Shown here one piece after another: positions 1 to 6,879 of a DNA stretch of 8,232 nt (the stretch's first letter is position 1; the number at the start of each line of letters is the position of its first letter). The notes beneath the pieces are model-generated. The model ran no database searches. It was given only the letters and a program-made list of their open reading frames with translations, and was not told where the DNA came from. The position numbers were made by a program, and so were the translations under genes. Origin of the DNA: Acidobacteriota bacterium (GTDB taxonomy: Bacteria > Acidobacteriota > Terriglobia > UBA7540); NCBI GenBank assembly GCA_021789565.1, contig JAJYJL010000284.1:1-8232 (forward strand). The letters run 5' to 3'.

Positions 1-10
1 CGTTGAAAAC

Positions 11-3000
11 CTAGTCAAATTCGTCAAACGCTGCAGTCTCATGGGCCTTGTATTGCGTCTTGCCGCGGCGCACCAGCCATCCATGAACAAGGGAAAAGAA
101 TGCCGGGACGAAAAAGAGCGTGGCCAACGTGGCCAGCAGCAATCCGCCAATGACTGCGCGGCCCAGGGGTGCATTCTGTTCGCCGCCATCGCCCAACCCC
201 AGCGCCATGGGCACCATGCCGATAATCATTGCCAGTGCCGTCATCAGGACCGGGCGAAGCCGGACGAAGCCGGCATTCAATGCCGCCTGCCTTGCGTCTC
301 CCACCAGCGCATCCAACTGCTCGCGCGCAAAGCTCACCACCAGAATCGAGTTGGCGGTGGCCACACCCATGCACATGATGGCACCCGTCAGTGCCGGAAC
401 ACTAAGCCGCGTCCCGGTGAGGAACAGGAACCAGACGATACCGGCAAGGGCCGCCGGCAAAGCTGAGATGATGAGGAACGGATCCAGCCAGGATTGAAAG
501 TTGACGACGATCAACAGGTAGACCAGCAGGATCGAAAAGACAAGTCCGCCGAGCAATCCGATATACGACCGGTTCATCGTCTCGCTTTCGCCACGCAGGG
601 TGAAGTGCGATCCGCGGGGCAGATCCTTTTCATGCCCGGCCATAATCTTTTCCATCGCACGCGTCACGGCGCCCAGATCCGTACCATTCACATTGGCGTA
701 GAGATCGAGCACGGGCTGGATGTCGTAATGGCTCACCGTGCCCAACTCCGTGCCCGGGTCGATGCTTGCCACATTCCCCAGAACCTGCACCGGGGAGCCC
801 TGGCCCGGCGCATGGGTCGCCGGGGCCATGGACGGAGAGGCTTTCAAAGCATCCGGTGAATTCGGAGCAGCGCCCGGTGCCCCCGTGCCCGCTGTCTGGC
901 TCATCTCAATCGCGGCATTCGGCACAGTAATGGGCATGTTGTTGAGTGCTGCCAGCGAGTCCATGCTGTACTGCGGCGCCATTACCGTGATGTTGTAGCT
1001 CACGCCGTTGTTGGGATCGAGATAAAAGGTTGGCGCGGTCTGAAAGCTGCCGCTCAAAGTGACAAGAAGGCTCTGGATGACATTCGCCTGCGAAAGACCA
1101 ATATCCTGGGCGCGCGTGCGATCTACATTCACGGTGAAATTGGGCTGGTCAAACGGTTGTTGAATACGCGCATCAGCTACGCCCGGTACGTAGCGCATTT
1201 CATTCAGCACTCGTTCGGCAAGAGCCCGATTCCCATACAGGTTGGGTCCAACAATCTGAAGGTCGATCGGCGCCGCGAGTCCAAAGTTAAGGATTTGCGA
1301 GACGATGTCCACAGGAAGCTCGTAGAAAGTGACCCCGGGATACTGCTGCGCCAGGATTTTGCGCAGCTGATCAATATATTGCCGGGTGGGATGGTGATCC
1401 TTGTTGAGCTGAACCTGAATATCCGCGTCGGCAGTACCCACCGGGGCGGAGTTTGAGTACGAAAGATTCAATCCAGAGTAGGGTAGACCCACATTGTCCA
1501 CGATGGTCGCAACTTCATTCGCGGGGATGAGTTGGCGAATGGTGGCATCAACGTGGTCGCAGAGTGCCGCAGTCTCCTCAATGCGCATGCCGGTATGTGC
1601 GCGCACGTGCAGTTTGATCTGGCCGGAATCGACTGAAGGGAAGAAGTCCTGGCCCAGCCACGGTCCCAGAACTCCAACGGACAGGACCGCAAAGACGAAG
1701 AAGACCGTCAGAAAGATGCGTGCGTGATCGACGCAAAGCGTCAGCAGGCCCAGATAGAAGCGGCGAAACTTCTCAAATCCGGACTCGAATAGGATCTGAA
1801 ATCGCACGAAAGGATTGCGGCTGACACGCTTGCGCGCCAGCTCGACGTCGTCGTGCTCATGCAGCATGTACTTCGCCATGGTGGGGACCAGCGTACGCGA
1901 CAGGAAATAGCTGGCAAGCATGGCGAAAACCACGGCCTCCGCCATGGGCACGAATAGATAGCGCGCCACACCGCTTAAAAAGAACATCGGCACAAAAACG
2001 ATGCAGATTGACAGCGTGGAAACGAGCGCTGGAATCGCAATCTGCGCAGAGCCGTCGAGAATGGATTGCTCAAGTTCCTTTCCAGCTTCCAGATTGCGAT
2101 TGATGTTCTCGATGGCCACAGTTGCGTCGTCCACCAGGATGCCGACGGCCAGGGCCATACCGCCGAGCGTCATGATGTTGATCGTCTCGTGCAGCATCGC
2201 AAGGATGATGAGCGAGCAGAGAATGGACAGCGGAATCGAAACCGCGATGATGATAGTGGAGCGCCAGCTTCCCAGGAAGACCAGAATCATGATTGCCGTC
2301 AGGCAAGCTGCGACGATCGCTTCGCGTACCACTCCGTTGATGGCGCTGCGCACGAAGATGGACTGGTCAGAGAACGCATGAATCCGCAACTGCGGGGGAA
2401 GCTGCCCCTTGACGCGCTCAAGCTTGCTGCGAACGCCTGCGATGATGTCGAGCGTCGAGGCAGAACCGGTCTTGAGGATACTCATCAGGATGGCGCGGCG
2501 TCCGTCCACCCTCACAATGTTTGTCTGCGGGGGATTTCCATCGCGCACGTGAGCCACGTCGCGGATGTAGATCACGGTCCCATTCACGGCACGAATCGGG
2601 AGATTGTTCAACTGCTCGATGAGAGTGGGTGCGGAATTTGTTTCAACGGCGTATTCAAATTTGTCGATCTTAATGGTGCCGGAAGGAACGATGAGATTCT
2701 GCGCGGAGACAGCGTTCACGACATCGGCCGGAGAGAGACCTTTGGCCTGAAGCTTTTCCAGGTCCAGATCCACCATGATCTGGCGCTGCTTGCCGCCATA
2801 GGGGTAGGGTGTCTGTGCGCCCTCCACTGTGGCCAGCTGGGTGCGAATGGCGTTGGTGGCCAGGTCGTTGAGTTGCTGCTCATTCAGCCCCTGCCCGCTC
2901 AGTCCGAGCTGAAGCACCGGGACACTGGCCGCGTTGTACTGAATCATGAAAGGCGGATTCGTTCCCGGAGGCAATGCCCGCAGCATCGTCTGATTGATGG

Positions 3001-3331
3001 AGTCAACCTGCGCCACCGCAGATGCGATGTTGACGTGCGGCTGAAAAAAGATCTTGATCACCGCCACGCCGTTCAGGGACTGCGACTCGATGTGCTCGAT
3101 GTCATTGACCGTGGTGGTCATGCCGCGCTCGCTGTTATACACAATGCGCGTGGACATCTCACTCGCAGAGAGGCCGGTAAAATTCCACACCACCGAGATG
3201 ACCGGAATATCGATATTCGGAAAAATATCCGTCGGCATCGTGAGGATGCTGTAAACGCCGAGGATCATGATAAGCAGAGCGAAGACGACGAACGTATAAG
3301 GCCGCCGCAACGCAAGCCGGACAATCCACAT
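11..3331 (-). CDS. RND efflux permease, hydrophobe/amphiphile (HAE) type
   Basis: Inner-membrane, proton-driven pump subunit of about 1106 residues that would expel hydrophobic compounds through an adaptor and outer-membrane channel; the substrate cannot be read from sequence. It shows the duplicated RND plan: TM1 at residues 14-32, a large periplasmic porter loop to about 333, TM2-TM6 at about 334-482, TM7 at about 539-558, a second periplasmic loop, and TM8-TM12 at about 923-1082. TM4 has the proton-relay pair D401-D402 in a GILVDDATVAIEN motif. Arg and Thr equivalents of AcrB R971 and T978 are present (R1024, T1031), but the K940 site is Ala993. Residues 805-847 are an Ala/Pro/Gly/Ser-rich insertion. 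I chose the ATG at 3331 because the protein then begins directly with the family-typical MWIVRLALRRP and has GGGAG upstream at 3346-3350 (spacing long, 14 bases). A TTG at 3412 would add 27 unremarkable residues. The TAG stop is at 11-13. No adaptor gene is visible; one may follow beyond the left edge. Family call is firm, subfamily and substrate are not. Confidence 0.95.
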   Translation of the reverse strand: MWIVRLALRRPYTFVVFALLIMILGVYSILTMPTDIFPNIDIPVISVVWNFTGLSASEMSTRIVYNSERGMTTTVNDIEHIESQSLNGVAVIKIFFQPHVNIASAVAQVDSINQTMLRALPPGTNPPFMIQYNAASVPVLQLGLSGQGLNEQQLNDLATNAIRTQLATVEGAQTPYPYGGKQRQIMVDLDLEKLQAKGLSPADVVNAVSAQNLIVPSGTIKIDKFEYAVETNSAPTLIEQLNNLPIRAVNGTVIYIRDVAHVRDGNPPQTNIVRVDGRRAILMSILKTGSASTLDIIAGVRSKLERVKGQLPPQLRIHAFSDQSIFVRSAINGVVREAIVAACLTAIMILVFLGSWRSTIIIAVSIPLSILCSLIILAMLHETINIMTLGGMALAVGILVDDATVAIENINRNLEAGKELEQSILDGSAQIAIPALVSTLSICIVFVPMFFLSGVARYLFVPMAEAVVFAMLASYFLSRTLVPTMAKYMLHEHDDVELARKRVSRNPFVRFQILFESGFEKFRRFYLGLLTLCVDHARIFLTVFFVFAVLSVGVLGPWLGQDFFPSVDSGQIKLHVRAHTGMRIEETAALCDHVDATIRQLIPANEVATIVDNVGLPYSGLNLSYSNSAPVGTADADIQVQLNKDHHPTRQYIDQLRKILAQQYPGVTFYELPVDIVSQILNFGLAAPIDLQIVGPNLYGNRALAERVLNEMRYVPGVADARIQQPFDQPNFTVNVDRTRAQDIGLSQANVIQSLLVTLSGSFQTAPTFYLDPNNGVSYNITVMAPQYSMDSLAALNNMPITVPNAAIEMSQTAGTGAPGAAPNSPDALKASPSMAPATHAPGQGSPVQVLGNVASIDPGTELGTVSHYDIQPVLDLYANVNGTDLGAVTRAMEKIMAGHEKDLPRGSHFTLRGESETMNRSYIGLLGGLVFSILLVYLLIVVNFQSWLDPFLIISALPAALAGIVWFLFLTGTRLSVPALTGAIMCMGVATANSILVVSFAREQLDALVGDARQAALNAGFVRLRPVLMTALAMIIGMVPMALGLGDGGEQNAPLGRAVIGGLLLATLATLFFVPAFFSLVHGWLVRRGKTQYKAHETAAFDEFD
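790..922 (-). other. Ala/Pro/Gly-rich insertion in RND periplasmic loop
   Basis: This in-frame segment encodes about residues 805-847 of the RND permease (counted from the ATG at 3331). It is low-complexity, rich in Ala, Pro, Gly and Ser, with no predicted fold that I recognise. It interrupts the second periplasmic loop between the LNNMPITV strand and the QVLGNVASIDPGTE strand, two stretches that usually lie close together in RND pumps. It looks like a flexible surface linker. The reading frame is intact on both sides, so it is not a frameshift. Confidence 0.6.
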
Positions 3332-3370
3332 AGGGCCGGTACTCGCTCCCGAGCCGGTTAGCTCACCATC

Positions 3371-3385
3371 CCGGCTTCCTGCCGG
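3371..3385 (-). repeat. Short GC hairpin upstream of the RND permease start
   Basis: CCGGC and GCCGG form a perfect 5-bp stem around a 5-base loop. On the minus-strand transcript it would lie about 40 bases before the ATG at 3331. There is no following T-run, so it is not a typical terminator. In GC-rich DNA such stems are common and it may mean nothing. Confidence 0.25.
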
Positions 3386-3731
3386 CCTGCAATCGATTAC
3401 CGCGGCCAGCAATGCCGTGGGGTGGAAAAGCTCCGCCTCAACGGGTTTCTGGGTCGTTGAATGCGGCCGATCGGGCTACATTCACTCTCCCGTCCTGTTC
3501 GTTTCCAACGACCTGCCACCCTCGACAGCGAACTGCGCATGCGGAGTGGCTCGGCCACCTGGGTTGGGAGTCGTCGCGATTCTGTTAACCACTCCAACTG
3601 AATGCTGAAACTCTAATGGTAGTCGAAGAGACAGTGGTTGCGCGTCAGGGTCAGAACCGCTCCATACCGGGTTCTAGCACTTGAGACGCCGCCACGCTTC
3701 TTCACGTCGCATTTTCCAGAGTTTCTATTCC

Positions 3732-3758
3732 ATTATGCGGCAATTGGAGCGCGCTCAA
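3732..3758 (-). promoter_or_regulatory. Possible promoter overlapped by palindrome
   Basis: On the minus strand TTGAGC (3758-3753, four of six matches to TTGACA) is followed 15 bases later by CATAAT (3737-3732, five of six to TATAAT). The spacer is shorter than the usual 16-18. If used, it would drive the RND permease with a leader of nearly 400 bases. The palindrome at 3747-3756 overlaps the -35 box and the spacer, which is where a repressor could bind. This is a pattern reading only. Confidence 0.25.
3747..3756. repeat. Perfect 10-base palindrome GAGCGCGCTC
   Basis: GAGCGCGCTC reads identically on both strands, and two further pairs (3745/3758 and 3744/3759) match after one mismatch. It lies between the HAD-UbiA stop and the RND permease, next to a possible promoter. 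It could be an operator for a dimeric regulator, or chance in GC-rich DNA. Confidence 0.35.
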
Positions 3759-3792
3759 ACTCACGATGCGGGGCGCAGAAGCAGAAAGCCCA

Positions 3793-5292
3793 TCAATAAG
3801 CTGCCAGGATCGACATCGCCACAACTGCGGCGCCAATGAGCAGGCTGGGCGGATCTTTCATTGCGAAAACCACCGGATCCTCATCGAGCTCTCCCCGAGC
3901 AGCCAGCAGCCAGACACGCTGCAGCCAGTACAACATCAGGGGCACAATGAGCCAGAGCCGGGCCGGGTGGCGATACAGAACAGTGACATCCGGCCGCGCG
4001 ATATACAGCATGAAGACCAGCACCGCCGCGTATGCGCTTGCGGTCCCAAAGCTGCGAATCTGCTCAATATCGTCCACCAGATACCCTCTGCCGTGTGCCT
4101 CGGTAGCACCCTGCTCGCGCAAATTTTCAAGCTCGCTGAATCTCTTCACCATGGCCAGCGAAAGAAAAAGAAAAGTCGACAACCCACCCAGCCAGGGAGA
4201 GATTACCGTTCCCGTCGCCGCGCCGCCAGCCAGCAGTCGCAGTGTGTAAAGCGATGACAGCAGAAGCACATCCACCACTGCCACCTTCTTCAAAGAAAAT
4301 GAGTAGGCTGCCGTAAGGCAGACGTAGAGCCCGAGCCAGAGCGCAAAGAGCAGGGGTAAAAAAGGAAGCAATGCCAGAGCGGCGACGACGAGGACGACCG
4401 CTGCCCCCAGTCCGTGGAGGACCGAAAGATCCCCTGCCGCAAACGGACGCAACCTCTTGGAACGGTGCTGGCGGTCACTTTCGATGTCCAGCATGTCATT
4501 GACGAGGTAATTGGCGGAGGCGATAAAGCTGAAGCTGAAGAAGGCCGCCACTAATGCAATCAGGCCCCGCCCAGTGAAGTTGTGGGTCATCAGGAACGGC
4601 ATGGCCAGTAAGACGTTTTTCGCCCATTGGTGAACCCGAAAGGCCTTCAGCAGGGCCTGCCACGGGGGGCGGCGGTCCTGAAAGACAGAGGCGATGCGGA
4701 TGCTGCGCATCCACAACCCTATGCGCAACCCCAGCGTCGGATTGGCGACCATGGCATTTTGCGCATGGGTAAGCAGCACCAGATCAGCACGAGAGTTCCC
4801 TACGTAGTCAAATGCGGCAAAATCTTGCTGAACGCGCTGAAGTTTTCTGCTGGCGGTCAGATTTGTATCCCCGTTCGTCGCAAGTACTCCTTTGAACAGG
4901 CCCAGATGCGCAGCGACCCGCTCAGCCAGGGTCTGCTCCGCGCCCGTCGTGAGATAGATTGCGCGGCCATTTTTGCGCTCCTGCTCCAGGAAATGAAGAA
5001 GCGGGGTGTTATAGGGAAGATGGGCAGGATGCAGCGGAGCCTGATTGGCGACATGGGTCTTCAGCGCCGCACGTCCATGAGCGGCCCAGCGAAGAACATC
5101 CCAAAAGGCACGCGGACCGCGCCGGGCGTATTGACAGAGGGAGTCAAACAGGGTGTCAGACTTCACGAGCGTGCCATCCAGGTCCACGCAAAGGGGGATG
5201 GCGGATTGGGAGGACAGACCAGCGGCAACGCTTTCGGACAATGATTCCTCGCAAGATCGCGAAACAACGACTTTGAATTCGATGCCTGGCAT
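3793..5292 (-). CDS. HAD phosphatase-UbiA prenyltransferase fusion, DPPR synthase-like
   Basis: A 499-residue two-domain protein. Residues about 31-205 are a HAD-type phosphohydrolase: motif I is DLDGT (D37, D39), motif II is in YLTTGA (T115/T116), a candidate motif III Lys is K150, and motif IV reads VGNSRAD, with Asn166 where the family normally has Asp, then D170. Residues about 210-499 are an integral-membrane UbiA-superfamily transferase with about nine TM segments. Its first motif is ND-MLD-IESD-RQH (N265, D266, D269, D273, H276), then KRLRPFAAG, with D341 in the second motif and KRFSEL at 383-388. This motif set matches decaprenyl-phosphate phosphoribosyltransferases, which move 5-phosphoribose from PRPP to a polyprenyl phosphate, better than quinone or heme UbiA enzymes. 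HAD-UbiA fusions are a known architecture. The fusion suggests transfer followed by dephosphorylation, giving a polyprenyl-phosphate ribose donor for the envelope; that is inference. The ATG at 5292 has a poor ribosome site; TTG at codon 18, just after GAGGA, is an alternative that keeps both domains. Confidence 0.88.
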   Translation of the reverse strand: MPGIEFKVVVSRSCEESLSESVAAGLSSQSAIPLCVDLDGTLVKSDTLFDSLCQYARRGPRAFWDVLRWAAHGRAALKTHVANQAPLHPAHLPYNTPLLHFLEQERKNGRAIYLTTGAEQTLAERVAAHLGLFKGVLATNGDTNLTASRKLQRVQQDFAAFDYVGNSRADLVLLTHAQNAMVANPTLGLRIGLWMRSIRIASVFQDRRPPWQALLKAFRVHQWAKNVLLAMPFLMTHNFTGRGLIALVAAFFSFSFIASANYLVNDMLDIESDRQHRSKRLRPFAAGDLSVLHGLGAAVVLVVAALALLPFLPLLFALWLGLYVCLTAAYSFSLKKVAVVDVLLLSSLYTLRLLAGGAATGTVISPWLGGLSTFLFLSLAMVKRFSELENLREQGATEAHGRGYLVDDIEQIRSFGTASAYAAVLVFMLYIARPDVTVLYRHPARLWLIVPLMLYWLQRVWLLAARGELDEDPVVFAMKDPPSLLIGAAVVAMSILAAY

Positions 5293-5556
5293 CCGCCCAG
5301 CTTGGCACCGTCTAACAGCAAGATGCCTCTCAGCAATCGGAAAACGGCGTTCCCACGGATTATAAAGGGGGTTTTGATCTCTCTTCAGTGAAATATCTGA
5401 TGGCGCAAGGGAGTCCCGGCCGGTCTACCTGCTGAGGGGTTAAACTTTTAGCAGCGTTTGAACGTCCCACTAGTACGGCGCGCTGTCAGAGCCTTCCGAA
5501 ATGCGGGTCTCAAGGTCGCCGCTGGCTCACCACCAAAACAAGACGGAATCCACACC
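5293..5556. other. Divergent intergenic region between HAD-UbiA and mdtA
   Basis: A 264-base region with no gene. It must carry start signals for both directions. On the minus strand there is a perfect TATAAT box (5364-5359). On the plus strand I see no good sigma-70 pair; TTGATC at 5374-5379 has no well-spaced -10. CCGGCCGG at 5417-5424 is a short palindrome. GAGGGG at 5434-5439 is too far from the TTG at 5458 to serve it well. Confidence 0.6.
5359..5387 (-). promoter_or_regulatory. Candidate promoter for HAD-UbiA gene
   Basis: The minus strand reads a perfect -10 box TATAAT at 5364-5359. At a 17-base spacing the -35 position (5387-5382) is TGAAGA, matching the consensus at only three positions. 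Transcription would begin near 5352, leaving a leader of about 60 bases before the ATG at 5292. The -10 is strong, the -35 weak, so an activator may be needed. Confidence 0.45.
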
Positions 5557-6879
5557 ATGCCCATGCTCGATACTACAGAGTCTCGTTTGCCCGCATCCAA
5601 TTCCGCCGGACCAGAGCACGGCCACAAGAAGTCCGGCGCTCGCATCGTGGTCTATGTACTGTTGCTGGCGGTACTTGGAGTCATCGTGTGGCGCATCCAT
5701 CAGAACCAGTTACAGGCTGCGGCCAAAAGCGCCAGCCAGATTGCAGCCCTGATGAACCGGCCCGCACCCGTTCAGGTGATTCCCGTCGAACAGAAGCCGA
5801 TGCCTGTCTATCTTTCAGGCCTGGGCACCGTGACTCCTTATATGAGCGTCACGGTGAAGGCGCGCGTTGGTGGGGAACTGCTTCCCGTCAAGTTTACGGA
5901 AGGGCAGGAAGTCCAGCAGGGGCAAACCATCATGGAGATTGACCCCAGCCCCTACAAGGCCGCCCTCGATCAGGCCAAGGGAAACCTGGCCCATGACCAG
6001 GCCCTGCTCAAGAATGCGCAATCGGAGTACAAGCGCTATACGGCGCTCTATCAGGCCGGAGTGGTCTCCAAGGAAACGCTGGATGCCGACGAAGCTGCGA
6101 TGGGGCAGTATGAGGGCGCCATCGCTGCGGACAAGGCCGCGGTGGACAATGCCCAACTCCAGCTCAACTGGTGCTATATCCAGTCGCCCATTAACGGCAA
6201 AATCGGATTGCGCCTCGTCGATCCCGGAAATATCATCGCGGCCAATACGACCAACCTGGTCATTATCAATCAGCTTCGGCCGATCGCCGTGTACTTTACC
6301 CTGCCGGAGAACCAGTTGCCTCAGGTTCTGCAAAAGCTGCGGGCGAATCCTCAAATGCCGGTGGACGCTTACGACCGAAGCGACACGCACAAGATTGCCT
6401 CCGGGCGGCTTCTGGCGGCCGACAATCAGATTGACACGACAACCGGCACGGATCGCCTCAAGGCTGTTTTTGATAACCCGGACGAATCGCTCTTCCCCAA
6501 CCAGTTCGTGAATATTCATCTGGTCCTGGAAGATCGACCCAACGCAATCGTCGTGCCGACGGCCGCGATTCAGTCGGGCGTGCAGGGCACCTTTGTGTGG
6601 GTCATCGATACGGACGCCTCGGGCAAGTCTACCGCTCGAATTCAACCAGTTAAAGTGGGCCTGACGGAAGGACAGCTGACCATTCTGGAAAGCGGTCCGG
6701 AACAAGGGACCAACGTCGTGGTGGATGGCGCGGAGCGGCTCCGCCCTGGGCAGGTTGTCACGGTGAGCACATCGCACTCGGATCGCACAGCCAACCCTGC
6801 GCAGCAGAATTCAGCGAGCGAGAACCCAACTGCCATGCCTGCTAACGGCGCACCGAACGCATCGAGGACAAAAGAGTGA
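5557..6879 (+). CDS. mdtA: RND periplasmic adaptor subunit, MdtA-like
   Basis: Membrane-fusion protein of 440 residues that links an inner-membrane RND permease to an outer-membrane channel. A single TM anchor lies at residues 29-46 with no lipobox Cys, so it is membrane-anchored and not a lipoprotein. The order is typical: first lipoyl half about 93-131 ([17 protein letters not shown], then GQTIMEID), an alpha-helical hairpin about 132-205, second lipoyl half about 206-238 ([16 protein letters not shown]), beta-barrel about 240-325, and membrane-proximal domain about 328-403. The last 37 residues are an Asn/Ala/Pro-rich tail without a fold. I chose the ATG at 5557, which has GGA at 5545-5547 nine bases upstream; an in-frame TTG at 5458 would add 33 residues before the normal short cytoplasmic N-terminus and lacks a well-placed ribosome site. 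An ATG at 5563 is also possible. The stop overlaps the start of the permease that follows, which fits the mdtA-mdtB order. The MdtA symbol rests on family resemblance and gene order. Confidence 0.93.
   Translation: MPMLDTTESRLPASNSAGPEHGHKKSGARIVVYVLLLAVLGVIVWRIHQNQLQAAAKSASQIAALMNRPAPVQVIPVEQKPMPVYLSGLGTVTPYMSVTVKARVGGELLPVKFTEGQEVQQGQTIMEIDPSPYKAALDQAKGNLAHDQALLKNAQSEYKRYTALYQAGVVSKETLDADEAAMGQYEGAIAADKAAVDNAQLQLNWCYIQSPINGKIGLRLVDPGNIIAANTTNLVIINQLRPIAVYFTLPENQLPQVLQKLRANPQMPVDAYDRSDTHKIASGRLLAADNQIDTTTGTDRLKAVFDNPDESLFPNQFVNIHLVLEDRPNAIVVPTAAIQSGVQGTFVWVIDTDASGKSTARIQPVKVGLTEGQLTILESGPEQGTNVVVDGAERLRPGQVVTVSTSHSDRTANPAQQNSASENPTAMPANGAPNASRTKE
6864..6868 (+). promoter_or_regulatory. Ribosome binding site of mdtB-like gene
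   Basis: GAGGA lies inside the last codons of the adaptor gene, 7 bases before the GTG at 6876. It supports the GTG as the true start and, with the GTGA overlap, translational coupling of adaptor and permease. Confidence 0.7.

Larger units (their letters stand above)
3332..3792. other. 461-base gap between HAD-UbiA gene and RND permease
   Basis: I see no convincing gene here. The short open frames on either strand lack recognisable domains and good ribosome sites. The region holds a 10-base perfect palindrome (3747-3756), a possible minus-strand promoter around 3732-3758, and a short GC hairpin near the permease start (3371-3385). No T-run follows any stem after the HAD-UbiA stop, so no intrinsic terminator can be called. 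The length suggests that the permease is transcribed separately from the upstream gene, or has a long leader. Confidence 0.6.

Noticed and set aside
2066..3361. Long plus-strand open frame of 431 codons opposite the left RND permease
   Set aside because: It is antisense to a clear RND gene. The product is full of His, Arg, Asp and Gln, without domain or TM pattern, as expected from the reverse strand of a GC-rich gene.
3332..3412. N-terminal extension of the RND permease from TTG at 3412
   Set aside because: The 27 added residues are not a signal peptide and come before the standard MWIVRLALRRP start used by the family. The ATG at 3331 is better.
3417..3608. 63-codon plus-strand frame in the gap before the RND permease
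   Set aside because: No domain, no convincing ribosome site, and the minus strand is also open over much of it. Nothing sets it apart from chance.
3600..3700. Stretch with GGTTCTAGC resembling a tRNA T-loop
   Set aside because: No acceptor stem, anticodon arm or CCA-proximal pairing could be built around it on either strand.
5458..5556. N-terminal extension of the adaptor from TTG at 5458
   Set aside because: It has no well-placed ribosome site and would add 33 Arg-rich residues before the normal short cytoplasmic tail. The ATG at 5557 has GGA at a good distance.
5815..6777. Minus-strand open frame of 320 codons opposite the mdtA-like gene
   Set aside because: Same reasoning: a shadow of the adaptor gene, with Arg/His/Gly-rich composition and no recognisable motif.
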